Positions 45,046 to 55,428 of a DNA stretch of 64,000 bases are shown one piece after another. This DNA is from Tupaia tana. Lineage: Eukaryota; Chordata; Mammalia; Scandentia; Tupaiidae. The stretch is from positions 82,732,291-82,796,290 of the forward strand of contig JAKSZU010000013.1 in assembly GCA_026018925.1 (NCBI GenBank), in the 5' to 3' direction. The translations under genes were made by a program, and so were the position numbers. Position 1 is the stretch's first letter; every line of letters starts with the position of its first letter. The notes under the pieces were generated by a model. It was not told where the DNA came from and did not search any database. It saw only the letters and a list, made by a program, of their open reading frames with translations.

Positions 45046-45125
45046 TTAGTTTGTTGGTAAAGTCATGGCATATTTGTCTATATTTTTCTACACAACAAAG
45101 TGTCATGGCTTTTCTGACAACCCAA
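45046..45125. mobile_element. 80-bp palindromic mariner-like MITE (family M), copy 4
   Basis: TTAGTTTGTTGGTAAAGTCA to GGCTTTTCTGACAACCCAA, with TA on both sides (44-45 and 126-127 of 45000). Confidence 0.85.
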
Positions 45126-45179
45126 TAGTTCCTAACACCAACAATACGAGATAAATGTTATTATACACATTTGTTTTCA

Positions 45180-45265
45180 AAGAAAGAAAGTGAAACTCAG
45201 AAGTTATAAGTAACTTTCTTAAAATTACACAAGTAGTTGAGGCAGGACTTGAGTCTCATTTTCTG
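45180..45265 (-). repeat. MIR fragment
   Basis: 'aaagtgaaactcagaagtta' and 'aaaattacacaagtagttga' with 'ggcaggacttgagtctc' match an antisense MIR core. Confidence 0.6.
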
Positions 45266-45486
45266 CCTGCTACTTTCAGAGGTAACCTCTGCATCCTTTG
45301 CTCTTTCCTTGAACACAAATGTTATGTCAGAACTAGAAATATTTTTGGTGAATACTATTTTGAGCGTAAGATTTATGGTTAGTTTGTCATGAATAACTTG
45401 TCGTAGATGTTTTAACATTTTACTTAACTTTGGCACTTTCTTATTTTACAAATAGAAGTATTGGGAAGAAAGATACTCCTTATTAT

Positions 45487-45746
45487 CCTTTTTTTTATTT
45501 TTGAGAGAGGGATTTTTGCTGAAGGGTACGTATGCTCACCAGAGAGACAGAGACAGGAAGAGAGAAATTGCCCACCAGGGGGGATGGCCATGCTTCAATC
45601 CCTTCTCCTCCAATCTCCTTTTGGGATTTCGGGCATGCATGCACACATATCCAGTGTGAGTTTGAAGCCACCAGATCTGGGATTCAAACTGGGGCTGACT
45701 ACACATGGGAGTCCAGCAATGTAAGGATTATGCCATCTGTTGGTCC
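45487..45746 (-). mobile_element. tRNA-derived SINE, long type
   Basis: GAGAGAGGGATTTTTGCTGA start and CATCTGTTGGTCC end. The perfect TSD ctccttattat is at 45476-45486 and 45747-45757. Confidence 0.93.
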
Positions 45747-45893
45747 CTCCTTATTATATTTCTACCAAGAAACTTCTCAAATGCTTAACAAGAATGAAAA
45801 TTTGAGGCCTATTTCTTCTCAAGATAGGAAGGTACTGCTTGCCTTATGATAGTTACATATAGGAGTCACACAGTCTAATGAACAGAGTCTTAC

Positions 45894-46119
45894 CTGACAC
45901 GTTGATATGTTAACTCCCTCAAAGGTGTACCCTTCTGTACATGACACAGAAATCTGCTTATTCACACCAAAATCATCCCCGTGAACAAGGATATGTGTCG
46001 TGTTGGCTGGCAGAAGACATTTTTTGAGACTGCAAGAGATTTTTTCAGGAAACCAACGGCCATCTTTCTGACAGATAAATGTATCTGTATCTGTATCCAT
46101 CATATAACCTTCCAGACAC
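45894..46119 (-). CDS. SVEP1: SVEP1 exon: end of one CCP and most of the next
   Basis: Minus strand, acceptor catttccatcgcag at 46120, donor GTAAGA after 45894. The 226 bp start with one base completing Arg from the giant exon and end on a full codon. They encode [20 protein letters not shown], then [19 protein letters not shown] and [18 protein letters not shown]. It finishes the CCP begun at the 3' end of the giant exon and starts another. An NTT sequon (glycosylation) is present. Confidence 0.96.
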
Positions 46120-46480
46120 CTGCGATGGAAATGCAAAAATAAGTGCCTTAACGAAAAGACCGACGCTTCCTGATTTATTCTTGTTTTTAAAAAGGCTGTT
46201 ACAAGGTCTAGCAGACATTTTATGTGATAAGTCAAGACGGATTAAAATGCCAAGGGGGTGGCATTGCCATGCAAAATCACCACTGTAAGTATGATAATAA
46301 GATGAATCCCTAGTTATTCACATTAAAGATGAGCTGAGATGAAAGATTTTTTTAATGTTGACATTATTCACCTTCATTTTGAATATCATTATTGAATTGA
46401 ATTCATTCTAAAAACAGCTGTCAGTTCAAGACATTCTAGCTAAAATAAAAAATAGACTCAGATGTGAGTAGGGATATAAC
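46120..46480. other. Intron sequence, no feature recognised
   Basis: Nothing assigned upstream of the exon at 45894. Confidence 0.4.
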
Positions 46481-46496
46481 ATAATTAATATTTATT

Positions 46497-46498
46497 AC

Positions 46499-46529
<31 letters not shown>

Positions 46530-46786
46530 TTTGAAGAGGTTTTTGCTATAGGGTGCGTTGCACTTGCCAGACAGACAGAGAGAGACAGAGAGACAGAAAG
46601 CGAGAAATCACCCCCCAGGGGGGATGGCCACGCCGCAATCCCTTCTCCTCCATTCTTCTCTCAGGATCTTGCGCACGCACGCACACGTGCCCGGCGTGAG
46701 TTTTAAGCCACCGGGTCCAGGATATGAACCGCGGTCGACTACGTGGGAGTCCAGCAACATAGCCATTATGCTAACTGCTGGCCCCT
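46497..46786 (-). mobile_element. tRNA-derived SINE, long type, with (TTTA)n tail
   Basis: A (TTTA)n tract at 46497-46532 stands in place of the A-tail, then GAAGAGGTTTTTGCTATAGG and TAACTGCTGGCCCC. The perfect 16-bp TSD ataattaatatttatt is at 46481-46496 and 46787-46802. Confidence 0.95.
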
Positions 46787-46799
46787 ATAATTAATATTT

Positions 46800-46925
46800 A
46801 TTGAGTACCTGTTTTGTACCAAGCACTAGCCAGGTCCTTTACATATGATATTTTTTAAAAATCCCAATTATTAGATATTATCATGGAATTGTAGTATTGG
46901 TATTCAAACTCAAGTCAACCTGGCT
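46800..46925 (-). repeat. MIR fragment
   Basis: 'ttgagtacctgttttgtacc' then 'aagcactagccaggtccttt' is the typical antisense MIR start. Confidence 0.7.
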
Positions 46926-46946
46926 CTAAAACCATCTATGATTTTT

Positions 46947-47198
46947 TTTTGAGAGGTTTTTGCTATAGGGTGTATGTGCTTGCCAGAGAGAGAGAGAGAG
47001 AGAGACAGAGAGACAGGAAGCAAGAAATCACGGATGGCCATGCTGCAATCCCTTCTCCTTCGTTCTCCTCTTGGGATCTTGGGAACGCACACATACACGG
47101 GCCTGGTGTGAGTTTAAGCCACTAGGTTCAGGACTCAAACTGCAGTTGACTACATGGGAGTCCAGCAACATAGCCATTACGCCAACTGCTGGTCCCAT
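46947..47198 (-). mobile_element. tRNA-derived SINE, long type
   Basis: GAGAGGTTTTTGCTATAGGG start, GAGAGAGAG tract and AACTGCTGGTCCC end. The TSD accatctatgattttt is on both sides. The C-rich palindrome is deleted. Confidence 0.93.
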
Positions 47199-47224
47199 AC
47201 CATCTATGATTTTTAAAATTTGTA

Positions 47225-47455
47225 TTTATTCATTTGTTGCATTTAGTCAGCAAATGTTTACATAGTATTTATTAAAATCCAGTTACTGTGCTATGTGCTC
47301 CATAAAGTCACTCATTAAATTCTCATGTGACATGGTTAGGTGCTATTATTGCCTTTATCTTCACTTTACAGATGATGGGATTGACACTAGATAAATTAGA
47401 TTCCTCAAAGTCGCATAGCTTGGGAATGATAGAGCTGAGTTCCTATCTATATTAA
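47225..47455 (-). repeat. MIR element
   Basis: 'tgctatgtgctccataaagt', 'taggtgctattattgccttt' and 'ttacagatgatgggattgac' with 'tagcttgggaatgatagagc' follow an antisense MIR over its whole length. Confidence 0.8.
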
Positions 47456-47469
47456 AAAGGCAGTGTGAG

Positions 47470-47719
47470 GGACTAGCAGATGGTATAATGGTTACATCGC
47501 TGGACTCCCATGTAGTTAACTGCAGCTCAAGTCCTGGACCCTGTAGCTTGAAACTCATGCTGGGTATGTGTGCAAAGTCCCAAGTGGAAAATAGAGGAGA
47601 AGGGATTGTGGCATGGCCATTCCCCCACTGGAGGGGGGGTGATTTCTCACTTTCTGTCTCTCTGGTGAGGTCACCCATCCTATAGCAAAAATCTCTCTCA
47701 AAAAAAAAAAAAAAAAAAA
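47470..47719 (+). mobile_element. tRNA-derived SINE, long type, first of a tandem trio
   Basis: GGACTAGCAGATGGTATAAT head to AGCAAAAATCTCTCTC and A-tail. The outer target repeat aaaaaggcagtgtgag lies before it and again after the second SINE. Confidence 0.93.
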
Positions 47720-47984
47720 GGGAACCAGCAGTTAGCGTAATGGCTGTCGCTGGACTCCCATGTAGTCGACCGCGGTTCGCTTCCCGGACCCGGTGGCTTA
47801 AAACTCACACCGGGCGCGTGTGCATGCATGCCCAAGATCCCGAGAGGAGAACGGAGGGGAAGGGATTGCGGCGTGACCATCCCCCCTGGGGGGTGATTTC
47901 TCGCTTTCTGTCTCTATGTCTCTCTCTTTCTGTCTGGCGAGTGCACGCATCCTATAGCGAAAATCTCTCCAAAAAAAAAAAAAA
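47720..47984 (+). mobile_element. tRNA-derived SINE, long type (young), inserted in the tail of the first
   Basis: GGGAACCAGCAGTTAGCGTA head to AGCGAAAATCTCTCC and A-tail. It sits within the A-tail of the SINE at 47470. Confidence 0.95.
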
Positions 47985-48000
47985 AAAAAGGCAGTGTGAG

Positions 48001-48094
48001 GCCAGCCATAGCCTGGTGGTTAAGGCAGCTGGATTCCATATGTTTGAATCCACAGTTGGCATCCCAGATCCAACAACATGAAAGACACACACCG

Positions 48095-48140
<46 letters not shown>

Positions 48141-48275
48141 TGCCCAAAATCCCCAAAGGGGAGAGATATGGAGGAGATGGGATTTTGGCAGGACCATGTC
48201 CCATGGAGGGTGCTTTCTTACTTCCTTCCCCTCTCTGTTTCTCTCCAGTAAGTACACCTGCCCTGTGGAATAGTT
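48001..48275 (+). mobile_element. tRNA-derived SINE, older relative, with (TG)n
   Basis: GGCCAGCCATAGCCTGGTGG head, (TG)n at 48097-48142, then CATGTCCCATGGAGGGTGCT and CAGTAAGTACACCTGCCCTG end. Confidence 0.85.
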
Positions 48276-48554
48276 TTAGAAAAGCAATAGATAAATAAAT
48301 ACAGTGAATACGGTGGCAAAAGTATGGACTCTAGAGGTAACCTGGTTCTCTATTTCTATGGGTTTACCACTATATTCCACTAACTTTTAAATTAAATCCA
48401 TTAACTTGATTACTGTGTAACATTTTTAAAAATTTCATAAACCACTAGATTAGATAGGAGTCAGCACTTTTGCAAACTTAGAGTGAACTTTTTTTAAATA
48501 CTAAGCAAAGATGTGCAATAGGATACAATCAACATGCAACAAAAATGAAAAAAA
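48276..48554. other. Intron sequence, no feature recognised
   Basis: Nothing assigned. Confidence 0.35.
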
Positions 48555-48568
48555 AACAAGAAGCTTTC

Positions 48569-48594
48569 CATAGGGCGGGCGCCACCACGCCCAA
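48569..48594 (-). mobile_element. 26-bp tailless 7SL-head insertion
   Basis: The complement reads TTGGGCGTGGTGGCGCCCGC followed by CCTATG, the same head as in the insertion at 29937. It lies between 14-bp direct repeats at 48555-48568 and 48595-48608 that differ at one base. No A-tail. Confidence 0.65.
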
Positions 48595-48609
48595 AACAGG
48601 AAGCTTTCA

Positions 48610-49085
48610 AAAACAGATAATGTTGTGGCATCTCAAGATACCTGACACACCAACATCCAAATAAAAATTTTAAATGGATTTCAAAACCAAAGAATATTAT
48701 CTATTTCCCCCTGCCCAGTACATGATCCATTACTCTTTGGCTTTCTTATCACCTGGATCTGCTTCTTACTGCAATTAAGAAAATATGAAGGTGGGGCTAA
48801 ACTGTCCACACAGAAATGCTTAAGGAGCAGTGCTGAATTATTAATTAAATATAACATGACACTATGTAAAGGATAATTCATAATTCATTCTGAGATATGA
48901 GTGCATTTTAAATAGTTTTAGAGGGTTGTAGTATCTTTGAACATTATGGATATTTATTCTAATACAAATGTTAACACAAATTCATTTCATATTTTCTCAT
49001 TTTTAGTCTAACAATATAAAATACTACTATTATTTTTAAAAGAAAAATTTTAAGTAAAGAACTTGCCAGCAAAATTCACTATTTA
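48610..49085. other. Intron sequence, no feature recognised
   Basis: Nothing assigned. Confidence 0.35.
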
Positions 49086-49325
49086 GGGGCCAGCAGATGG
49101 CATAATGGTTACATTGCTGGACTCCCACATGACTGGCCGTGGTTTGAGTCCTGGACCCAGAGGCTTGAAACTCATGCCAGGTGCATGTATGTGTGGTCAA
49201 TGTCCCAGGAGGAGAATGGATTATGAAGTGGCTATCCTCCTGAGGGATGGTTTTTCACTTTCTGTCTCTCTATCAAGTGTATGTGCTCTACAGCAAAAAT
49301 CTTTCTATAAATAAATAAATAAACA
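49086..49325 (+). mobile_element. tRNA-derived SINE, long type
   Basis: GGGGCCAGCAGATGGCATAA head to CAGCAAAAATCTTTCTATAA and an (AAAT)n tail. Confidence 0.9.
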
Positions 49326-49691
49326 AACAAATAACTATTTGTACATTAATAGCTTAGTTTGCTCAGGTAGGCATAGGTCGAAAATCCTGTTTAGAATATC
49401 TCTCTTATTTATATTGGACAATGAAAATACGTGTTCTTTGACCTGAACTATTCAGGTTTTGCCCCATTTCCCCAACATTTGCATGTACAAATATAACCAT
49501 AGTTATAATCAAAAAGAAATTTTTCATCATGATGTTTAAAAAAAGTGCCTTATGATTGAAGAACTATGAAAACTAGCTAGAGGGTCTTGCTCTTTCATGA
49601 GGCTCAATGGAATATGGTCATGATAATATATTAGAAACTTCAGTCTGAAAAAAGTGTCAATTTATTTTTACAGTCAGTGGATTTCTTTTCT

Positions 49692-49933
49692 TTTTGGAGA
49701 GGTTTTTGCTATAGGGCGTATGTGCTTGCCAGAGAGACAGAGAGATAGAAAGCAAGAAATCACCACCAGGGGGGATGGCCACACTGCAATCCCTTCTCCT
49801 CCATTCTCCTCTCAGGATCTTGGGCACACATGCACACATGCCCGGTGTGAGTTTAAGTCACCGGGTCCGGGACTCAAACCACCGTCGACTACATGAGTCC
49901 AAAGACATAGTCATTACACCAACTGCTGGTCCC
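49692..49933 (-). mobile_element. tRNA-derived SINE, long type
   Basis: GGAGAGGTTTTTGCTATAGG start and AACTGCTGGTCCC end. TSD-like gtggatttct / gtagatttct. Confidence 0.92.
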
Positions 49934-49984
49934 TATAGTAAGTAGATTTCTGCACAAATATCAGTAGAATAAAGCCTAGGTTGG

Positions 49985-50236
49985 GACCAGCACATGGCGT
50001 AATGGTTACGTCACTGGACTCCCATGCAGTCAACCATGGTTCAAGTCCCGATCTGGTGACTTGAAACTTACTCCAGGTGCATGTGCATACATGCTCAAGA
50101 TCCTGAGAGGAGAATGGAGGAGAAGGAATTGTGACATGGCTGTTCCCTCCAGGGGGGTGATGTCTCACTTTCTATCTGTCTGGCAAGCATACATGCCCTA
50201 TAACAGAAATCTCTCTCTACAAAAAATAAATAAAAA
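49985..50236 (+). mobile_element. tRNA-derived SINE, long type, inverted to the previous copy
   Basis: GGACCAGCACATGGCGTAAT head to CAGAAATCTCTCTCTAC and tail. TSD-like agaataaagcc / agaataaatcc. It lies 157 bp from the donor of the giant exon. Confidence 0.92.
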
Positions 50237-50393
50237 TAGAAGAATAAATCCAAGGGTTAAAAGCTTTCGTTTGGGGGAATAGCCTCAAGATGATGTTTTC
50301 TTCTCAGTTTGTTAAATTTTTGACGTTTTCCTTTTCATTCCACAGTCCTCCTATCCGCCCCCTCCCATTGGAGACCGTAGAGCTGTGGCTTAC

Positions 50394-53166
50394 CTGAGCT
50401 TCACTTTACTTTCATAAGTGTGTGCTTCTCCAGTTGCCACTGCATGGGCGACAAAAGGTGGGGGTCCACAGGACAGAGGCTCACAGGCTGGAAAAGGCTG
50501 GCTCCATGTTCCTTTCTCTGTACAAATCAGGTATGAATTGCCTTGCATGACATACCCAGGTCTGCAGTCATAATTGATCACATTTTCCTCCAAAGGGCTG
50601 CTCTCACTGATGAGTGCATTTGGTATTGCTGGGAGAGAACCACAAGAAGTGTGTTCACAGTGTGGGAAGCCAGAACTCCAGTGGCCACTGTCTTCACAGG
50701 TGATTTCAGAAGGTCCTACGAGCTTGAAGCCTCTGAAGCACTGAATCCAGGCTGCCTTTCCACAACCAAAATCTGTCCCATTGACAGTTCCATATTGAAT
50801 TACTGGCATGGGACACCTGCAAGGTAGGCAGGAGGGTGGGCTGCCACTCCAGGAGCCATTGGAGAGACACCTTCTTGAAGAACTTCCATGGAGCTTATAA
50901 CCAGGAAAGCACTGGTACTGTATATGCCCCCCGTGGTAGAAAGAAAACCCATTGGGGAAGCCATGGGCAGCCTCTTCTGGAGGTCCACAGTTGACTGGTT
51001 TACAGAGAGGAACCTCTGCATCCCAGTTCCCATCTGACTGGCAAGTGAGTTTTTGAGTACCTTGCAACACATAGCCTTCTTGACAGTGGAACACTACCTC
51101 CTTCCTGTAGCCAAAATCCAGGCCATCCATCATCCCATTTGCCACCTGTGGTGGGCTGGCACATCTGACTGGTACGCAGCTGGGAGTGACTCCACTCCAA
51201 CTTCCATCAGCCAGACACACGCGACTGCTGGCTCCCTTGAGCAAGAACCCTTCATTGCACGTGTACTCAATCTCTTTTTGGAATGTGTACTCATCTCCTC
51301 TCACTTGGCCATTTTGTGAGACTGGGGGTAAGCCACAGTCCACTGGAATGCAAATTGGTTCATTCCCATCCCAATTTTTATTTTCTTGGCATGTTCTCCT
51401 CTCAGTGCCATTTAGCACATACCCAGGGTCACACTCATAGTACAACACACTAAGGTACGTGTAATTGCTTGCTTTGATAGATCCATTCATGACTGGATTT
51501 GGTTTCTTGCATGAAATAGCTTCACAGTGTGGAGAAACACCACTCCACTTCCTATTCTGTAGACAAAGTCTTATATCAGAGCCCACTAGAACGTGTCCAG
51601 GTTTGCAACTATACTGCACAGCACTGCCCATGGTAGTCTCTGTAAAATGCAAGAAGCCATTTTCAGGAACAACAGGCAAATCACATGCCATTGAAATGCA
51701 GGAAGGTGCACTACCATTCCAAGTTCCATCTTCCTGGCAAATCAGCATAGGGTTCCCCAAAAGTTCATATCCTGGATTACAGGTATATGAAACCATGCTG
51801 CCGTATAGAAAGTTCGATGAATGTGAAGCAGGAGACTCCTTTGTATTTTCCCCTTTGGGAGTACTGGGCGGGTGAGGAGTCTGATATGGAACTTCCATCA
51901 TGTCATCTTCTTGGTCAAAATATCCCTGGCCATCTTTGACTTTGATACAGTCTCCAAAATCTATGTGAGGAGGGAGACCACAGTCTATGGGCACACAGGT
52001 TGGGATGGAACTTGACCATCCTGAGTCTTCACAGGTCTGCATGGCATGACCAGATACCTGGAACCCAGGGAAGCAGCTGTAGATGATCATAGCACCATAG
52101 CTATAATCCGCACCTTCTACAAAACCATTTTCAATGGGTTGTGGGGGGTTGCAGTGGATGGCATTGCAAGATGGAACATCCACATCCCAATAACCTGTCT
52201 CTAAGCAGGTCAAGACGTTGGAACCTTCAAGCCGGAAGCCTCGGTCACAAGAGTATGTAATGGTCTGTCCAAAGTGCAGGTTTGTGTAAGAAAACTTGCC
52301 ATTCAGAATCTCCTTGGGTTTTGGGCACTCAATGGGTTTACATGTTGGTTTTCCTCCAAGCCAGTTACCATTTTCTCCACAAAGGATGGTAGTATTTCCC
52401 ACCAACTCAAATCCTGGTTTGCAGGTGTAGAGGGCTGTGCTGAGGTAGGCAAGGCCTTGCACATCGATGATGCCATTGGGAATTTCCTCAGGTTGGGGGC
52501 ATTCTACAGGGACACACTCTGGCAGCGGAGAGCTCCAGGTGCCATCAGCTTGGCAGATGGTAGTAGGAGCTCCTCTTAGGAAAAACCCTTCCACACAAGA
52601 ATACTTGACAGTACTTCCAAAATAAATGGTAGAAGCAGCAGGGACACCAAAGGGAATTAGGGGAGGTGGGGGGCATAGAACCATCTACAAACTGGAAAAG
52701 AATCATTCCATTGCTGGGATGGCAAGCATTTCAGGACTGAGGGGCCTTGCAGGGCAAGCCCTTCTTTACATGAGAAGGTCACCACTCCTACTTCTGTAGT
52801 CAACTCCTTCAATACTAGCTGGTTTTCTAAGAGGGGTGGTTCTGGACACTTGGCAGGCACACACTTTTGGTTTGGTTTCTTATTCCACTTGCCAGATTTC
52901 TGGCATGTCCAAGAGTTGTCACCAACAAGCTCATAGCCCTCGTGACAGAAAAAATGAACCTGGGACCCCACTTCAAAATTTTCTCCTTTCATGAAGCCAT
53001 TCTGGATCGGGGGAGGTTTTCCACAGTTGAGAGGGATGCATGACAGAGGGGACTCACTGTGCCAGTGGCGATTGGCGTGGCAGACAAATACAGGACTTCC
53101 AACTGATTTAAAGCCTGGGTTACACCGATACCGCACTTCACTCTCAAAAATCCTGCCAGTTGTATG
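50394..53166 (-). CDS. SVEP1: SVEP1 giant exon encoding about fifteen CCP domains, with a one-base deletion
   Basis: Minus strand, acceptor ctgttacacag at 53167, donor GTAAGC after 50394. It opens in phase 0 with [18 protein letters not shown] and ends at KLR| in mid-CCP. It covers the end of one CCP, about fourteen full CCPs (each C-x-C-x-C-W-x-C) and the start of another. One CCP carries a long acidic insert with EDDMMEVPY, the integrin alpha9beta1 motif (51884-51910). The exon is 2773 bp, but its end phases require 3n+2. After TGT (52687-52689) only AG stands where related SVEP1 has a Lys codon, so the frame shifts and stops at 52657-52659. Downstream the frame is open to the donor. This is a real exon, with either a sequence error or a truncating allele. 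Confidence 0.97.
51884..51910 (-). other. SVEP1: Integrin alpha9beta1-binding motif EDDMMEVPY
   Basis: Nine codons within the insert-bearing CCP of the giant exon. The motif is known from work on polydom/SVEP1 as the site recognised by integrin alpha9beta1. It is exactly conserved here. Confidence 0.9.
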
Positions 53167-53498
53167 CTGTGTAACAGGGAGAAAGTGAGTGAGTACAATT
53201 TGCGTAACAGATAATATTAATATTAACTAAATGTTTGTATGTAAGAATTGAAATAAAAAAGTCTACATTAATTTGGAATTAATTATTCATTTTGTTTACT
53301 TATGTGATCCCTGAGTGGCCCACATACATGCAAGCACCATGACATCCCAGACTTAATCTCTATAGTTAAATGCTAGATTCCAATGCTCAATACTGTGCCT
53401 GGCACCTAACAGAATCTCCAGATGTATATGGTAACTAAATGAAGCAAGCCTGCTGACATGCTCTATATCCTCTTCCAATAAACAACTAATACATCTAA
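53167..53498. other. Short intron flank with possible L2/MIR remnant
   Basis: 'caatactgtgcctggcacct' near 53390 hints at an L2/MIR 3' end. Confidence 0.4.
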
Positions 53499-53747
53499 GG
53501 GAACAAGCAGAAGGTATAGTGGTTACGTTGCTGGACACCCACAGTTCGAGTCTTGGACCCGGTGGCTTAAAACTCATGCCAAGTGTGTGTGCGTGCATGC
53601 CCAAAATCCTGAGAGGAGAAGGGATTGTGGCATGGCCATTCTCCCCTGGGGGATGATTTCTTGCCTTCTATTTCTCTGTTTCTCTTTGTCTCTCTGGCAA
53701 GTGCATATGCCCTATAGTAAAAATCTCTTAAACACCCCCCCCCCCCG
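53499..53747 (+). mobile_element. tRNA-derived SINE, long type, 5'-diverged
   Basis: GGAACAAGCAGAAGGTATAG head to TAGTAAAAATCTCTTAAACA and a C-run. About 15 bp of the anticodon region are missing. TSD-like aactaatacatct / aactaatatattt. Confidence 0.9.
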
Positions 53748-53845
53748 AAACTAATATATTTATAAGCAAAAGCCTTAAATAAAAGGCTCTATGTGTTGTT
53801 TTTGAATATAAAGGAGAAACGGTATTATACGTGGGGGCTCTTTTT

Positions 53846-53987
53846 TGTTTTAAGGATTATTTATTTAATGTAATGTAATTATTCATTTTAGTTTGACAAG
53901 AGAGAAAGTGAGAAAACAAGCCATGAGATCTGGGACTCAAACCACAGTCAGTCCAGTGACCTAATCACCATGCCACCTGCTGGCCTC
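53846..53987 (-). mobile_element. tRNA-derived SINE, short type
   Basis: TTTAGTTTGACAAGAGAGAA start and CCACCTGCTGGCCTC end. TSD-like tacgtgggggctc / tacgtgtgggggc. Confidence 0.88.
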
Positions 53988-54607
53988 TACGTGTGGGGGC
54001 TTTTTAAAATGTTTAATTAGAATACTGTCTATTTTAAATGGCCCTTGATTTGGGGAAAACAGATTCTCATTCCTGTTTTCTTGATGGACTTACTGAGAAA
54101 ATCTGTATTAGCATGAAAGCAGGACACTTTTGAACCAAACTTAACTCTTTATCCATCAGGGTGAAATTATCTGTAAGTCTACTAAAAGAGTAATGCAAAA
54201 ACTGTATCTTGGTTGGCTTATCCTATATTTTGTCAAAAAATAAGAGATGATAATAGATTTCTCTGGCTTCCGTTTAGACCTTGATTTCTTAAAATAGAGT
54301 ATACATCTACCTTGGAATAAGTTTTACCAGGCAAAATAGTATTTTATTAAAATTGGTTTGTTCTAATTTCATATTTAGGACTAGGGTATTGCCAAAGTGC
54401 TTAGCATAGCAACATGTGAAAAGCTGTATATTAAAAGGATTTATAATCATCATTTTTTCCCCACTAGTCACAACCTACAGATTTGAGCCACTTCTGCTGT
54501 TCAGCAATGAATCTGCTCACTGCCCCTGCTTCTGAATATCAAGTTAGTCACAGTGGGGTGGCCCTAAGCAATGAAAGTCATGGGCCATTTGCTAATTGGT
54601 GTCTTAC
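53988..54607. other. Intron sequence, no feature recognised
   Basis: Nothing assigned upstream of the donor of the next exon. Confidence 0.4.
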
Positions 54608-55280
54608 CTCCAGAAAGGCATTCTCAATCTTAGGCGGTTCATTGCAGGATACAGGGTGGCATGTGGGTATGGGGCTGCTCCATTGCCCCGTGGCTTCGCA
54701 GGTGCTCTTCTTCTCTCCTTTGATGTAGAATCCCTTGTTGCAACTATAAGCCACTGTGGCTCCAAAACTGTAGTTTGAGCCACTCGCGTAGCCATTCATG
54801 ATGCTCGGTGGCTCTCCACACCGCACAGGGATGCACTGAATGGACATGGGGGATGGGTTCCATTGCCCACCTCTCATACATTCAATCTTTGCTGAGGTGT
54901 TCAGCACAAAACCCTCCATGCATTTGAAGCTCACAACTGAGCCAGCTGCAAATTTTGGTTTGCTCACAGACTCCAAGATGCTATAGGAAACAGATGGGGG
55001 TTTTTCACAGAAATGAGCGATGCAACGGGGCATGGCCTGACCCTCTGGGGGAACCCACTTTCCCTGAGCATTGCAGAGGAGCTGGGAATTGTCTGCCAGG
55101 CTGTAACCATCGGAGCAGTAGTAGAACGCAATGTCTCCGAAGAGCCGATGGGCAGTCTCTGGGGAGGCGTGGTCTATGTTGGGAGGCTCATCACAGGAGA
55201 CAGCCAGACACTGCTGGTCACTTCCACTCCACTTGCCATTGGCCAGGCATTCAATGGTGTCGGGACCAGCAAGGGTATAG
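54608..55280 (-). CDS. SVEP1: SVEP1 exon encoding about four CCP domains
   Basis: Minus strand, acceptor caatctcacag at 55281, donor GTAAGA after 54608. The 673 bp start with the last base of a codon from an exon outside the window and end on a full codon (Glu). They encode the end of one CCP ([20 protein letters not shown]), then CCPs beginning [20 protein letters not shown] and [10 protein letters not shown], and the start of a fourth, [14 protein letters not shown]. No stop or shift. It joins HTTGRIF of the giant exon in phase 0. Confidence 0.97.
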
Positions 55281-55339
55281 CTGTGAGATTGAAAGAAAAG
55301 AAACAATAAGCATCATATTTCATAGAAGTGATTGCTTCT

Positions 55340-55413
55340 TTTATTTTTATTTTTAAAGTTTACTTCTTCTATGAGCAAGAGAGAGACAGAAGGGCAGACA
55401 CAGAGAGAGCATT
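55340..55413 (-). repeat. Possible old SINE remnant
   Basis: GAGCAAGAGAGAGACAGAAG with a purine-rich middle, possibly continued at 55713-55870 past the younger SINE. The family is unclear. Confidence 0.35.
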
Positions 55414-55428
55414 CCTATTAGGGTTTTT

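Noticed and set aside
51053..52579. Several + strand open frames opposite the giant exon
   Set aside because: They are antisense shadows of the CCP-coding strand with no independent signals.
50390..52684. A 764-codon open frame starting with Met at 52684, as a stand-alone gene
   Set aside because: It is the downstream part of the SVEP1 giant exon. The Met is produced by the frameshift position and the text continues the CCP array; the frame ends at a splice donor, not a natural stop.
52657..52700. A tiny intron explaining the frame change in the giant exon
   Set aside because: The gap would be only a few bases, far too short for splicing, and a single missing base explains frame, length and phase.
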